Assembly: GCF_900096975.1 (NCBI RefSeq)
Contig: NZ_FMYQ01000035.1
Coordinates: forward strand, 1-64,000
Reading direction: 5' to 3'
DNA: 64,000 bases
Source: Paraburkholderia lycopersici
GTDB taxonomy: Bacteria > Pseudomonadota > Gammaproteobacteria > Burkholderiales > Burkholderiaceae
Made by a program: the position numbers and the translations under genes. The notes beneath the pieces are model-generated. The model was not told the origin of the DNA. It ran no database searches and worked only from the letters and a program-made list of their open reading frames with translations. Shown here piece after piece: positions 9,711-19,030 of this stretch (position 1 is the stretch's first letter; every line of letters begins with the position of its first letter).

Positions 9711-12700
9711 GTGTCCATCCGTGTCGCGTTAAACCATGTCACGCAGTATCGCTATGACCGGCTCGTGCGCCTCGCGCCTCACGTGGTGCGCCTGCGCCCC
9801 GCGCCGCACTGCCGCACGCCCATCCTCTCGTACTCGATGCGCGTGGAGCCCGCCGATCATTTCGTCAACTGGCAGCAGGACCCGTTCGCCAACTACCAGG
9901 CGCGGCTTGCGTTTCCCGAGCCGACGCGCGAGTTCCGCGTCACGATCGACCTGGTCGCGGAAATGGCGGTCTACAACCCGTTCGACTTCTTTCTCGAGCC
10001 GAGCGCCGAGCACTTTCCGTTCGCCTACACGCCCGAGCTGGCTGCGGAGCTCGCGCCCTATCTCGTGCGCGGCGAGCCGACGCCGCGCTTCGCCGCGTTC
10101 GTCGAGACGATCGACCGCACGCCGCGGGTCACCATCGACTTCCTCGTCGATCTGAACCAGCGCCTGCAACGCGAAATCGGCTACCTGATCCGCATGGAGC
10201 CGGGCGTGCAGACGCCCGAGGAAACACTGGAAAAAGGCTCCGGCTCCTGTCGCGACACGGGCTGGCTGCTCGTGCAGACGCTGCGCCAGCTCGGCCTCGC
10301 GGCGCGTTTCGTCTCGGGCTACCTGCTGCAGCTCACGCCCGACGTCAAGGCGATCGACGGCCCGCGCGGCGCCGAGGCCGATTTCACGGACCTGCATGCC
10401 TGGTGCGAGGTCTACCTGCCGGGCGCGGGCTGGATCGGGCTCGATCCGACCTCGGGGCTGCTGGCGGGCGAAGGCCATATTCCGGTGGCCTGCACGCCGG
10501 AGCCCGGCAGCGCCGCGCCGATCTCCGGCGCGCTCGACGAATGCGAAGTCGAGTTCTCGCACTCGATGTCGATCTTGCGCGTGCTCGAAACGCCGCGCGT
10601 AACGAAGCCCTACACCGAAGCGCAGTGGGCCGACATGCATGCGATGGGCGCCCAGGTGGACGCCGCGCTCGCCAGCCAGGACGTGCGCCTCACGATGGGC
10701 GGCGAGCCGACCTTCGTGGCCGCGGGCGACCGCGACGCGCCCGAATGGAACACCGACGCGCTCGGTCCAACCAAGCGCCGCTACGCCATCGCGCTGATGG
10801 ACAAGCTGCGCGCGCATTATGGCGCGCTGGGCTTTCTGCACATCGGCCAGGGCAAATGGTATCCGGGCGAGCAGTTGCCGCGCTGGGCGCTGTCGCTCTT
10901 CTGGCGCGCCGACGGCGAGCCGTGCTGGCGCGATCCCGCGCTGTTCGCCGACGAGCGCTCGCCCGCCCATCACACGGCGCAGGACGCGCGGCGCTTCATC
11001 GAACACCTCGCCGCGAAGCTCGCGGTCGACCCGCGGCATGTACAACCAGGCTATGAGGACACCTGGTATTACCTGTGGCGGGAACGCCGCCTGCCCGTGA
11101 ACGTCGATCCGTTCGACTCGCGCCTCGACGACGAGCTCGAGCGCCTGCGGCTGCGCCGCGTGTTCGACGCGGGTCTCGACACCGTGACCGGCTACGTGCT
11201 GCCGCTCGCGCGCGAGCGCAGCGACACACCGGCGGCGCAGCCCGCCTTGCAGGGTCCGCGCTGGATGAGCGGCCCCTGGTTCTTCCGCGACGAGCGCATG
11301 TACCTCATTCCCGGCGACTCGCCGATGGGCTACCGGCTGCCGCTCGATTCGCTGCCGTGGGTCGCGGCGGGCGACTACCCATGGCAGCACACGCGCGATC
11401 CGTTCGCCGCGCCGGCGCCGCTGCGCAGCGCGGCCGAGCTGCGCATGCAGTACGAGCGCAGCGTCGACGCAGCCGCGCAAGCGCGGCACGGAGAAAGTGC
11501 GCGCCTCGCCGCCGACGTCGAAGGCGCCGCAAGCGCCGACGGGACCGAAGCCAACCGCCCCCCCGAGCGCGGCGAATCCGCGGACTGGCTCCACCGCACG
11601 GCGCTGTGCGTCGAAGCGCGCGATCCCGCGCGCGCGGCGGGCCCGAAAGCCGAGGCCGCATCCGTCGGCTGCGGGCAAGGCCAGTTGCACGTGTTCATGC
11701 CGCCGCTCGCCGAGCTCGACGACTACCTGGACCTGCTCGCCGCCGTCGAAAGCACCGCCGCCGAACTCGCGCTTCCCGTCGTGATCGAGGGCTACCCGCC
11801 GCCGCGCGACCCGCGTCTGAAACTGCTCCAGGTCACGCCCGACCCCGGCGTGATCGAAGTGAACATTCACCCATCGTCGAACTGGGACGAACTGGTCGAA
11901 CGCACCGGATTCCTCTACCAGGCCGCGCACGAAACGGCGCTCTCCACGGAAAAGTTCATGCTCGACGGCCGGCACACCGGCACCGGCGGCGGCAATCATT
12001 TCGTGCTCGGCGGCGCCACGCCCGCCGACAGCCCGTTCCTGCGCCGCCCCGACCTGCTCGCGAGCCTCCTCGCCTACTGGCACAACCATCCGTCGCTTTC
12101 GTACCTGTTCTCGGGGCTTTTCATCGGGCCGACGAGCCAGGCGCCGCGCGTGGACGAGGCGCGCAACGATCAGGTCTACGAACTCGAGATCGCGCTCGCC
12201 AGCGTCCAGCGCCAGGTCGATCTGCTGCATGGATTCGCCGAAGCCGCCGGCGGCGGCGAGCGCGTGCCGCCCTGGCTCGTCGACCGCGCGTTGCGCAACA
12301 TCCTCATCGACGTGACCGGCAACACGCACCGCGCCGAGTTCTGCATCGACAAGCTCTACTCGCCCGACGGCCCGGCGGGCCGCCTCGGCCTGCTCGAACT
12401 GCGCGGCTTCGAAATGCCGCCGCACGCGCGCATGAGCCTCGCGCAGCAACTGCTGCTGCGCGCGCTCGTCGCGCGTTTCTGGAAGACGCCGTACACGCGC
12501 CGCCTCACGCGTTGGGGCACAGAGCTGCACGACCGCTTCATGCTCTCGACCTTCGTGCGGATGGATTTCGACGACGTGCTCGCCGAAACCGCCGCGGCGG
12601 GTTTCGCGCTCGACCCCGCCTGGTTCGCGCCGCACTTCGAGTTCCGCTTCCCGCTGGTGGGCGAGCTGCAGACGAGCGGCATCGCCCTCACCGTGCGCCA

Positions 12701-13187
12701 TGCGCTAGAACCGTGGCATGTGATGGGCGAGGAAGGCGCGCCCGCCGGCACGGTGCGGTACGTCGATTCGTCGGTGGAGCGGCTCGAAGTGCTCGCGCTC
12801 GGCATCAACGAGAGCCGTCACGTCGTCACCGTGAACGGCCGCGCACTGCCGCTGCAGCCCACCGGGCGCGTGAGCGAGAGCGTGGCCGGCGTGCGCTTTC
12901 GCGCCTGGCAGCAGACGGCCGCGCTGCACCCCGCCATCGGCGTGCACGCGCCGCTCACGATCGATATCGTCGACACCTGGAACGCTCGCGCGATCGGCGG
13001 ATGCCAGTATCATGTTGCGCACCCGGGCGGCCGCAATTATCAGACGTTTCCCGTCAACGCCTACGAGGCCGAAAGCCGGCGCCGCGCGCGCTTCTTCACG
13101 ACCGGACACACGCCGGGTTCCGTGGAAGTCGCGCCGCCCGAGCGCAGCCTCGAATTTCCGTTCACACTGGATCTGCGCCGCGGCTGA
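9711..13187 (+). CDS. Large transglutaminase-like protein with DUF2126 C-terminal region
   Basis: About 1158 residues. Residues 1-80 are the bacterial transglutaminase-like N-terminal domain (RVALNHVTQYRYDRLVRLAPH). The papain-like transglutaminase core has the complete triad: Cys in GSGSCRDTGWLL (about residue 179), His in DLHAWCEVYLP (about 228) and Asp in GLDPTSGLL. From about residue 330 (LTMGGEPTFV) to the end is the DUF2126 region typical of this two-part protein. The GTG start at 9711 is preferred because GAGGAG lies 6 bases upstream and homologues begin MSIRVAL; an in-frame ATG at 9690 is the alternative. It is probably a protease or amidase acting on the island's peptide product. Confidence 0.87.
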   Translation: MSIRVALNHVTQYRYDRLVRLAPHVVRLRPAPHCRTPILSYSMRVEPADHFVNWQQDPFANYQARLAFPEPTREFRVTIDLVAEMAVYNPFDFFLEPSAEHFPFAYTPELAAELAPYLVRGEPTPRFAAFVETIDRTPRVTIDFLVDLNQRLQREIGYLIRMEPGVQTPEETLEKGSGSCRDTGWLLVQTLRQLGLAARFVSGYLLQLTPDVKAIDGPRGAEADFTDLHAWCEVYLPGAGWIGLDPTSGLLAGEGHIPVACTPEPGSAAPISGALDECEVEFSHSMSILRVLETPRVTKPYTEAQWADMHAMGAQVDAALASQDVRLTMGGEPTFVAAGDRDAPEWNTDALGPTKRRYAIALMDKLRAHYGALGFLHIGQGKWYPGEQLPRWALSLFWRADGEPCWRDPALFADERSPAHHTAQDARRFIEHLAAKLAVDPRHVQPGYEDTWYYLWRERRLPVNVDPFDSRLDDELERLRLRRVFDAGLDTVTGYVLPLARERSDTPAAQPALQGPRWMSGPWFFRDERMYLIPGDSPMGYRLPLDSLPWVAAGDYPWQHTRDPFAAPAPLRSAAELRMQYERSVDAAAQARHGESARLAADVEGAASADGTEANRPPERGESADWLHRTALCVEARDPARAAGPKAEAASVGCGQGQLHVFMPPLAELDDYLDLLAAVESTAAELALPVVIEGYPPPRDPRLKLLQVTPDPGVIEVNIHPSSNWDELVERTGFLYQAAHETALSTEKFMLDGRHTGTGGGNHFVLGGATPADSPFLRRPDLLASLLAYWHNHPSLSYLFSGLFIGPTSQAPRVDEARNDQVYELEIALASVQRQVDLLHGFAEAAGGGERVPPWLVDRALRNILIDVTGNTHRAEFCIDKLYSPDGPAGRLGLLELRGFEMPPHARMSLAQQLLLRALVARFWKTPYTRRLTRWGTELHDRFMLSTFVRMDFDDVLAETAAAGFALDPAWFAPHFEFRFPLVGELQTSGIALTVRHALEPWHVMGEEGAPAGTVRYVDSSVERLEVLALGINESRHVVTVNGRALPLQPTGRVSESVAGVRFRAWQQTAALHPAIGVHAPLTIDIVDTWNARAIGGCQYHVAHPGGRNYQTFPVNAYEAESRRRARFFTTGHTPGSVEVAPPERSLEFPFTLDLRRG

Positions 13188-13264
13188 TCGCGGCCGATAA
13201 CACGTCAAGCGCCCTAACCGAAGGTGCGCCTCGCAAACGAGGCGCACCGCCACGACTCACGATC

Positions 13265-15892
13265 TTGCCGACCCAATCCACCTTGCCGTTCGATTCCTCC
13301 GCCAGCGACGCGCCGGCGCTCGCGCCGCTGCGCACGCTGCCGGTGCGCACCGGACACTGGAACGAACTGCGCACGGCGGATGGCGAGCTGCGCGAGCCCT
13401 GGCAGCAGTTTTTCGGGCTGCTCGGCAAGCGTGGCGTAGCGGGCTTCGACGGCGCGGCGGCATCGGTCGCGCGCCAGGTGCGGGAAAACGACATCACCTA
13501 TAACGTCTACGCGGACCCGGGTGGACCGCGGCCGTGGGCGCTCGACGTGCTGCCGCTCATCATCGACGAGGGAGAATGGGCGCAGATCGAGCGCGGCGTC
13601 GCGCAGCGCGCGCGCCTGCTCAACGAGATCGTCGCCGACATCTACGGACCGCAAACGCTGCTCGCGCGCGGCCTGCTGCCGCCCGCGCTGGTGTTCGGCC
13701 ACCCCGGCTATCTGCGCGCCGTGAAAGGCTTCGCGCCGCCGGGCCGCCAGTATCTGCAGATCGTCGCCCTCGACCTCGCGCGCTCGCCCGAAGGCCAGTG
13801 GACCGTCGTTTCGCACCGCGCGGAAGCGCCCTCGGGGCTCGGCTATCTGCTGGAAAACCGGCTCATCGTATCGAGTCTCTTCGCCGAACCGTTTCGCACC
13901 ATGCGGGTGCGTCGCCTCGCGCCCTCCTATTCGCAGCTCATCGCGACGCTCGCCGCAGCCGCGCGCGCGATCATGAACGCCGATGCGCGCAGCGCGAATG
14001 GCGCGTCTCCGCATATCGTGCTGCTCACGCCGGGGCCGTTCAGCGAGACATATTTCGAGCACGTGTTCCTCGCGCGCTATCTCGGCCTCACGCTGGTCGA
14101 GGGCAAGGACCTCACGGTACGCGACGACATGCTGTACCTCAAGACGCTCGACGGCCTGGAGCGCGTGCACGCGGTGCTGCGCCGTCTCGACGATAGCTTC
14201 TGCGACCCTGTGGAGCTGCGCGCCGACTCGACTATCGGCGTGCCGGGCCTGCTGCAGGTCATGCGCGCCGGCAACGTGATGGTCTCGAACGTGCCCGGCG
14301 CGGGCTTCGTCGAATCACCCGCGCTGCACGGTTTCATGCCCGGAATCGCGCAGGCCCTGCTCGGCGAGACGCTCACGCTGCCGGGCGTCGCGACGTGGTG
14401 GTGCGGCGAAGACGCAGCGTGGCGCGACGCGCTCGCTCAGGCGCCCGAGGCGCTGCTCGTGCCGACCTGGCCCGGCAGCTCGCGCGCGCCGTCCGCGCCG
14501 CCGGGGCTCGCCGCCGGGCCGCAAACGCTCGCCGACTGGCGCGAGCGCATCGAGCAGTTGCCCGACGCCTTCACGGTCCAGCAACCGCTGCGCTACAGCT
14601 ATACGCCCCGCTACGAGAACGGCGCGGGCATGCTCGGCTCGCGGCCCGCCGTGCTGCGCGTCTATGCGATCGCCGACCAGGCGTGCGGCTGGCGCGTGCT
14701 GCCCGGCGGCTTCACGCGCCTCGCGGCGGAACATCAGGAATCGGTATCGATGCAGGTGGGCGGCAGCAGCGTGGATACCTGGGTGCTGTCGAGCCAGCCC
14801 GGTTCGGCTTTCACGCTCCTGCCGAGCCCGATGAAACCCGGCGACCTGCGTCGCGAGCGTCGGCGTGTGCCGAGCCGCTCGGCAGAAAACCTGTTCTGGG
14901 CCGGCCGCTACGGCGAACGCGCCGAAAACGGCGTACGGCTGTGCCGGCTGATTCTCGGCTCGCTCGAAGGCAGCGACGCGCAAGCGCTGTTCGGCACCTT
15001 CGTCGAACTCGCGGCCGCAAACGGCCTCGTGCCGTCCACCGGGGGCGAAGCGCGGCGCGGCCTCGACAACTTCGAGCGCGCGCTCGTGGCCAATCTGCAC
15101 GAGAATGCGGGCGCAACGGGAATCGGCCGGACGCTCGCCAGCCAGGCGTACGCATGCGGCGAAATTCGCGGGCGGCTTTCGAGCGACCATTGGCGCACCG
15201 TGCTCGCCTCGCGCAACGACTTCCGCGACGCGCTCGAGGCGCTTTCACTCGCGCCGGCGCGTCACGGCGCGGCCATCGAACTCAGGCGCCCCACGCCTTA
15301 CGACCGCATGGCGCTGATGGACGCGCTCGAGGCGCTCGCCACGCAGCTAAGCGCGATCAGCGGCTGCCAGGGCGACCGCATGACGCGCGACGAAGCGTGG
15401 CGGCTGCTGTTCGCGGGCCGCCACATCGAACGCGTGGCCGCGCTGGCCACGATGCTACGCATTGCCGCACACGAACGCACACTGGCCACGCCCGCGGGCT
15501 TCGACGTGCTGCTGCAACTGTTCGACAGCACGCTCACGTATCGCTCGCTGTATCCGGGGCGCCTCGAAGTGCCCGCCCTGCTCGACGTGATCGTGACCGA
15601 TCCGACCAATCCGCGCGGCCTCTACGGCGTCTACGTGCGGCTGCGCGCGCGGCTCGACGAGATCGCCCAGGCAGCGGGAGGACCGCCGCGCGAGCCGTTC
15701 GCTTCGCAGCTCGCGCCCATCGAGGCGCTGCCCACGCTGGAGACGCTTTGCGAGCCCGGCGACGACGGCCGGTATCCCGCGCTCACGGCGCTGTGCGACA
15801 GTCTCGCCGGGCGCATGGCCGCGACGTCGAACGAGATCAGCGCGCGCTGGTTCAGTCACGCCGTGCCGCTCGCCGCGCAGGTATGGTCATGA
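13265..15892 (+). CDS. ATP-grasp (circularly permuted) fused to alpha-E domain
   Basis: About 875 residues joining in one chain the two modules that are separate at 5866 and 7434. Residues 1 to about 520 are circularly permuted ATP-grasp (GLLGKRGVAGFDGAAASVARQVREND, SGLGYLLENRLIVSSLF, VLLTPGPFSETYFEHVFLA, AGNVMVSNVPGAGFVES). From about residue 533 (RVPSRSAENLFWAGRYGERAENG) it is alpha-E. The frame is open far upstream inside the preceding gene, so the start is uncertain. TTG at 13265 is chosen as it lies in the intergenic gap and gives MPTQSTLPFDS. Its end overlaps the next start in ATGA, indicating translational coupling. Confidence 0.85.
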   Translation: MPTQSTLPFDSSASDAPALAPLRTLPVRTGHWNELRTADGELREPWQQFFGLLGKRGVAGFDGAAASVARQVRENDITYNVYADPGGPRPWALDVLPLIIDEGEWAQIERGVAQRARLLNEIVADIYGPQTLLARGLLPPALVFGHPGYLRAVKGFAPPGRQYLQIVALDLARSPEGQWTVVSHRAEAPSGLGYLLENRLIVSSLFAEPFRTMRVRRLAPSYSQLIATLAAAARAIMNADARSANGASPHIVLLTPGPFSETYFEHVFLARYLGLTLVEGKDLTVRDDMLYLKTLDGLERVHAVLRRLDDSFCDPVELRADSTIGVPGLLQVMRAGNVMVSNVPGAGFVESPALHGFMPGIAQALLGETLTLPGVATWWCGEDAAWRDALAQAPEALLVPTWPGSSRAPSAPPGLAAGPQTLADWRERIEQLPDAFTVQQPLRYSYTPRYENGAGMLGSRPAVLRVYAIADQACGWRVLPGGFTRLAAEHQESVSMQVGGSSVDTWVLSSQPGSAFTLLPSPMKPGDLRRERRRVPSRSAENLFWAGRYGERAENGVRLCRLILGSLEGSDAQALFGTFVELAAANGLVPSTGGEARRGLDNFERALVANLHENAGATGIGRTLASQAYACGEIRGRLSSDHWRTVLASRNDFRDALEALSLAPARHGAAIELRRPTPYDRMALMDALEALATQLSAISGCQGDRMTRDEAWRLLFAGRHIERVAALATMLRIAAHERTLATPAGFDVLLQLFDSTLTYRSLYPGRLEVPALLDVIVTDPTNPRGLYGVYVRLRARLDEIAQAAGGPPREPFASQLAPIEALPTLETLCEPGDDGRYPALTALCDSLAGRMAATSNEISARWFSHAVPLAAQVWS

Positions 15893-16782
15893 ACGGCACG
15901 CGCCTCGCGGTCACGCACCGCACGACCTACCGTTATTCGACGCTCGTCGAGACCGCGCAGCATCTCGCGACGATCCGCCCGCTCGACCTTCCCTGGCAGC
16001 GCGTGCTGGCGCACCGCGAACGCATCGAGCCCTCGCCGTCGTATCAGACGAGCCGCCGCGACGCGTTCGGCAACGAGGTCCTGTACTTCTCGTTCGACGC
16101 GCCGCACGACTACCTGCGGATGACGAGCGAGACGAGCGTGCTGCTCACGCCGCGCTATGCTTCGCTCGACGCTCGCGGCACGCCGGTCTGGGAAGACGTC
16201 GCGCGCATGCTTCGTTACACGGCGGGCGGCGCCTTCCATGCGGAGTCGGAGTTCTGCTTCGCCTCGCCGAATATCGCCTTGCTTCCCGAACTGCGCGCCT
16301 ACGCGCTGGAGAGTTTCCCTCCCGGCATGCCCGTGCTGGCCGGCGCGATCGAACTGATGCATCGCATCCACGCCGATTTCACGTACCGCCCCTCGGCAAC
16401 GGCGTTCGATACGCCTGCCGCGCGCGCATTCGAACTGCGCCACGGCGTGTGCCAGGACTTCGCCCAGGTGATGATCGGCTGCCTGCGGTCGATCGGGCTC
16501 GCGGCGCGCTACGTGAGCGGCTATCTGCGCAACGACCCGCCCGAAGACGCGCCGCCGATGATCGGCGCGGACGCCTCGCATGCGTGGGTGTCGCTCTACG
16601 TGCCCTCGGCGCCTTCCGCCGGCTGGATCGATCTCGATCCCACCAACGACGTGCTCGCCGATCAGGGCCACGTGACGCTCGCGATCGGCCGCGATTACAC
16701 CGACGTGTCGCTCCTGCGGGGCGTCATACTTGGCGGCGGCGCGCATCAGGTGGATGTGGCGGTCGACGTAAAGGCGGATTGA
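15889..16782 (+). CDS. Transglutaminase-like cysteine peptidase family protein
   Basis: 297 residues. The N-terminal domain begins RLAVTHRTTYRYSTLVETAQH, followed by the transglutaminase core with all three catalytic positions: Cys in HGVCQDFAQVMIGCLRSIGL, His in ASHAWVSLYVP and Asp in WIDLDPTND. It overlaps the ATP-grasp/alpha-E gene by 4 bp (ATGA), and an alternative ATG sits 6 bases upstream at 15883. The tight coupling supports joint action with the ligase, perhaps as a peptidase that reverses or trims the ligated peptide (inference). Confidence 0.9.
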   Translation: MNGTRLAVTHRTTYRYSTLVETAQHLATIRPLDLPWQRVLAHRERIEPSPSYQTSRRDAFGNEVLYFSFDAPHDYLRMTSETSVLLTPRYASLDARGTPVWEDVARMLRYTAGGAFHAESEFCFASPNIALLPELRAYALESFPPGMPVLAGAIELMHRIHADFTYRPSATAFDTPAARAFELRHGVCQDFAQVMIGCLRSIGLAARYVSGYLRNDPPEDAPPMIGADASHAWVSLYVPSAPSAGWIDLDPTNDVLADQGHVTLAIGRDYTDVSLLRGVILGGGAHQVDVAVDVKAD

Positions 16783-16800
16783 GACGGATTGAGACGGATT
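16771..16800. repeat. 10-bp tandem repeat spanning a stop codon
   Basis: Three copies of a (G)ACGGATT-type 10-mer run head to tail: AAGGCGGATT, GAGACGGATT, GAGACGGATT. The stop TGA of the transglutaminase gene falls at the first junction. Slippage here would not change the protein much, since further TGA codons are created in frame shifts. Confidence 0.8.
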
Positions 16801-16802
16801 GA

Positions 16803-17173
16803 CACTACGGAGCGCGCACCGCCGCGCGGCGCGGATCTCCGGCCTGTGCGGAACGGCGCCCCGGGGGATCGGACCAACTGGCCGAATTCCTTCCCGATCC
16901 ATATCGGCCACGCGACCGGTCCCGCCATGCCAGCGCCCCTCATCGCGTTGAGGCGGTTTTCGCATGGTGCAACGTCTATCCGATGCATGGAAAATCGGTC
17001 CATTCACGAGGGCCGGTGAATTGCGCATCAAAAAACACGCTCCCTCATCGTGAAAACATCCTCCCAAGCCATTGAATACAAAGGAACAATCAATACGCCC
17101 ATGCAGGAAGACAGCCGGACTTCCCGTGAGATACATTAAATGAAACGAATCTTTCACTCACTGGAGCTACACG
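16803..17173. other. Intergenic region, nothing recognised
   Basis: About 370 bp with lower GC toward its right end (CATCAAAAAACACGC and following). It presumably holds the promoter of the small gene at 17174. Confidence 0.4.
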
Positions 17174-17410
17174 ATGGACGTATTTATCGAGCCTTTGCCC
17201 AGAGGTCAATGGGGACCTATCGACGGTTATTCGCTGGAATTCGTCGATGGCAGCAAGTTCACCAACGACATATTCCGTTCGGAAGCACTCGCGGCCAGCG
17301 AAGCCATTCTGCGCGGTTACACACCGTTGCTGCCAACGGTACGCATCACGGACAAACTGGCTGTCGAACACTGGAAGCGGCCTGAAGCCTTGAAGCGATA
17401 TTCGCCATAA
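17174..17410 (+). CDS. Small conserved-looking hypothetical protein
   Basis: 78 residues, MDVFIEPLPRGQWGPIDGYSLEFVDGSKF and on to KRPEALKRYSP. No signal peptide or transmembrane segment is present. The composition is balanced and it looks like a small soluble alpha/beta protein, similar in kind to short orphan proteins common in Burkholderia. A GGAG box lies about 8 bases before the ATG. It converges with the MFS gene (72 bp apart). No function can be assigned. Confidence 0.6.
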   Translation: MDVFIEPLPRGQWGPIDGYSLEFVDGSKFTNDIFRSEALAASEAILRGYTPLLPTVRITDKLAVEHWKRPEALKRYSP

Positions 17411-17482
17411 CCAGCGCCTTGCGCGCCCGCATGCACACGGCCAGATGCGAGACCGCGTGAACATACGGGCGCATCGCGCATA

Positions 17483-18718
17483 TCAATCGACCGACGGACT
17501 GCATTCGCATTCGAGCGCCGCGACGCTCGCCGGCCGCTCCATCGCCGCGAGCCGCTGCAGCGTCACGAGTCCGGACACCGCCAGCGCGCAGCCAAGCACC
17601 AGGTCGGCGCGCACGCCAGCATGGTCTACGATCGCGCCGCCCACCGACGAGCCCAGCGCGATCGCCACCTGAATCACGCTCACGAACATCGCCGAGCCCG
17701 CTTCGGGCAGATCGGCGGTGCCGCGCTGGATCCAGACGGAGAAGCACAGCGGAATCGCGCCGAACGCGACGCCCCACATCAGCATCGCGGCGATTTCGCC
17801 AATGCGCGCGTGGTCGAGCAGGAGCATCGCCGCGAGCGCACACAGCAGGAGCGCGGTCATCGTCGCCACGGAAGTCTTGAGGCGCTTCGCGACCGCCACG
17901 GAGGTCAGCGCGTTGGAAAAGAAGCCTATTACGCCGAATGCGAGCAGCAGCAGCGTCATCGCGCTCATCGAAAAGTCCTGCTGCAAAAGCGGTGCGATGA
18001 AGGTGTAAGTAGAAAAATGCGCGCCGAACACGAGCGCCACCATCAGCATGCTCAAGCGCACGTGCGGGCGGCGCAGCAGCCTGGCGAAATCGGCGATACG
18101 CAATGCGGCGGCCGAAGGCAGCGACGGCACCAGCAACGCCTGCGCAATGAGCGCGAGCGCGACGAGACCACCCGTCACGAAAAACGACATGCGCCACGAA
18201 GCAAGGCCCGCGATAAAGGTGCCCAGCGGCACGCCGATCACGGTCGCAAAAGTCACGCCGGTGAGGATGATGGCCGTGGCGCGCGCGGCGTCGCTCATAT
18301 GCACGAGGCGGCCCGCTGCGGCGGTCGCGAGCGTCCAGAAGCCGCCTAGCGCCGCGCCGAGCATCGCGCGGCCGATCAACATGGTGGCGAAATTCGTCGA
18401 GAGCGCGGAGACGATATTCGATGCGAGCAGCATCGACGTGAGCAGCAAAAACACGGACCGGCGGTCCATGCGCCCCGCGAAGATCATGAGGCCAGGCGCA
18501 AAAATCGCCGCCATCACGCCCGGCGTGGTCACCATCAACCCGGCGGTGCCCGGCGTCACATGAAGGTCGCGTGCGATCCCGGTGAGCAGGCCGACCGGCA
18601 GGAACTCGGAGGTCACGAACGCAAAGGCGCTGATCGCCACGGCGAACACGGACAGCCATTGGCGCAGCGTCGTCTCGTCCTGCCGTGAAAGCGCGCGATC
18701 TGGAATACGGTTGTTCAT
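17483..18718 (-). CDS. MFS transporter (DHA1-type efflux permease)
   Basis: 411 residues with about 12 hydrophobic segments. It starts WLSVFAVAISAFAFVTSEFLPVGLLTGIARDL, the N-terminal signature of the YdhP/AraJ/NepI-like drug:H+ antiporter subgroup. The loop 2-3 motif is degenerate (FAGRMDRRSV). The motif-C region GVTFATVIGVPLGTFIAGLASWRMSF is clear and is typical of antiporters (GxxxGPxxGG-like, G..L...). It is probably an inner-membrane exporter of a sugar, nucleoside or drug, with the substrate unknown. The next gene upstream on this strand ends after 312 bp. Confidence 0.88.
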   Translation of the reverse strand: MNNRIPDRALSRQDETTLRQWLSVFAVAISAFAFVTSEFLPVGLLTGIARDLHVTPGTAGLMVTTPGVMAAIFAPGLMIFAGRMDRRSVFLLLTSMLLASNIVSALSTNFATMLIGRAMLGAALGGFWTLATAAAGRLVHMSDAARATAIILTGVTFATVIGVPLGTFIAGLASWRMSFFVTGGLVALALIAQALLVPSLPSAAALRIADFARLLRRPHVRLSMLMVALVFGAHFSTYTFIAPLLQQDFSMSAMTLLLLAFGVIGFFSNALTSVAVAKRLKTSVATMTALLLCALAAMLLLDHARIGEIAAMLMWGVAFGAIPLCFSVWIQRGTADLPEAGSAMFVSVIQVAIALGSSVGGAIVDHAGVRADLVLGCALAVSGLVTLQRLAAMERPASVAALECECSPSVD

Positions 18719-19030
18719 GATTCGATGACTGTTGGGTAACTGGCGAATAATAAAGACGATTGTTCGGCCAATACGCGCTAAAAAAACCGCGTAAATCGCC
18801 GTTAAATCGAAAATGCGGGAATGATGTTTAAATTAACATCAAAGAAAGAATCGCGTGCGACCTCGCAATTGGCGGGGTCGGCGAAAGGGTGATGAACGGA
18901 ACATGACGCGGCGCGCGCTTCGCGCTAGCGCCGGCGAGCGCAACGATGTCGTTTCAGCGGGCGAAAATAAATGAAATCTTTTGCGTCGGGAAAATCGCGC
19001 ATCTGATTCCAGCCGACCGGCCGGCAGTCG
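18719..19030. promoter_or_regulatory. Promoter region of the MFS gene with palindrome GATGTT-N6-AACATC
   Basis: 312 bp, AT-richer than its surroundings. Positions 18823-18840 read GATGTTTAAATTAACATC, a near-perfect inverted repeat of the size bound by LysR/TetR/MarR-type regulators. No regulator gene is adjacent, so its function as an operator is only a suggestion. Confidence 0.35.

Noticed and set aside
9729-12701. Minus-strand open frame of 990 codons
   Set aside because: Antisense to the transglutaminase-like gene, which has complete catalytic motifs; the antisense frame has none.
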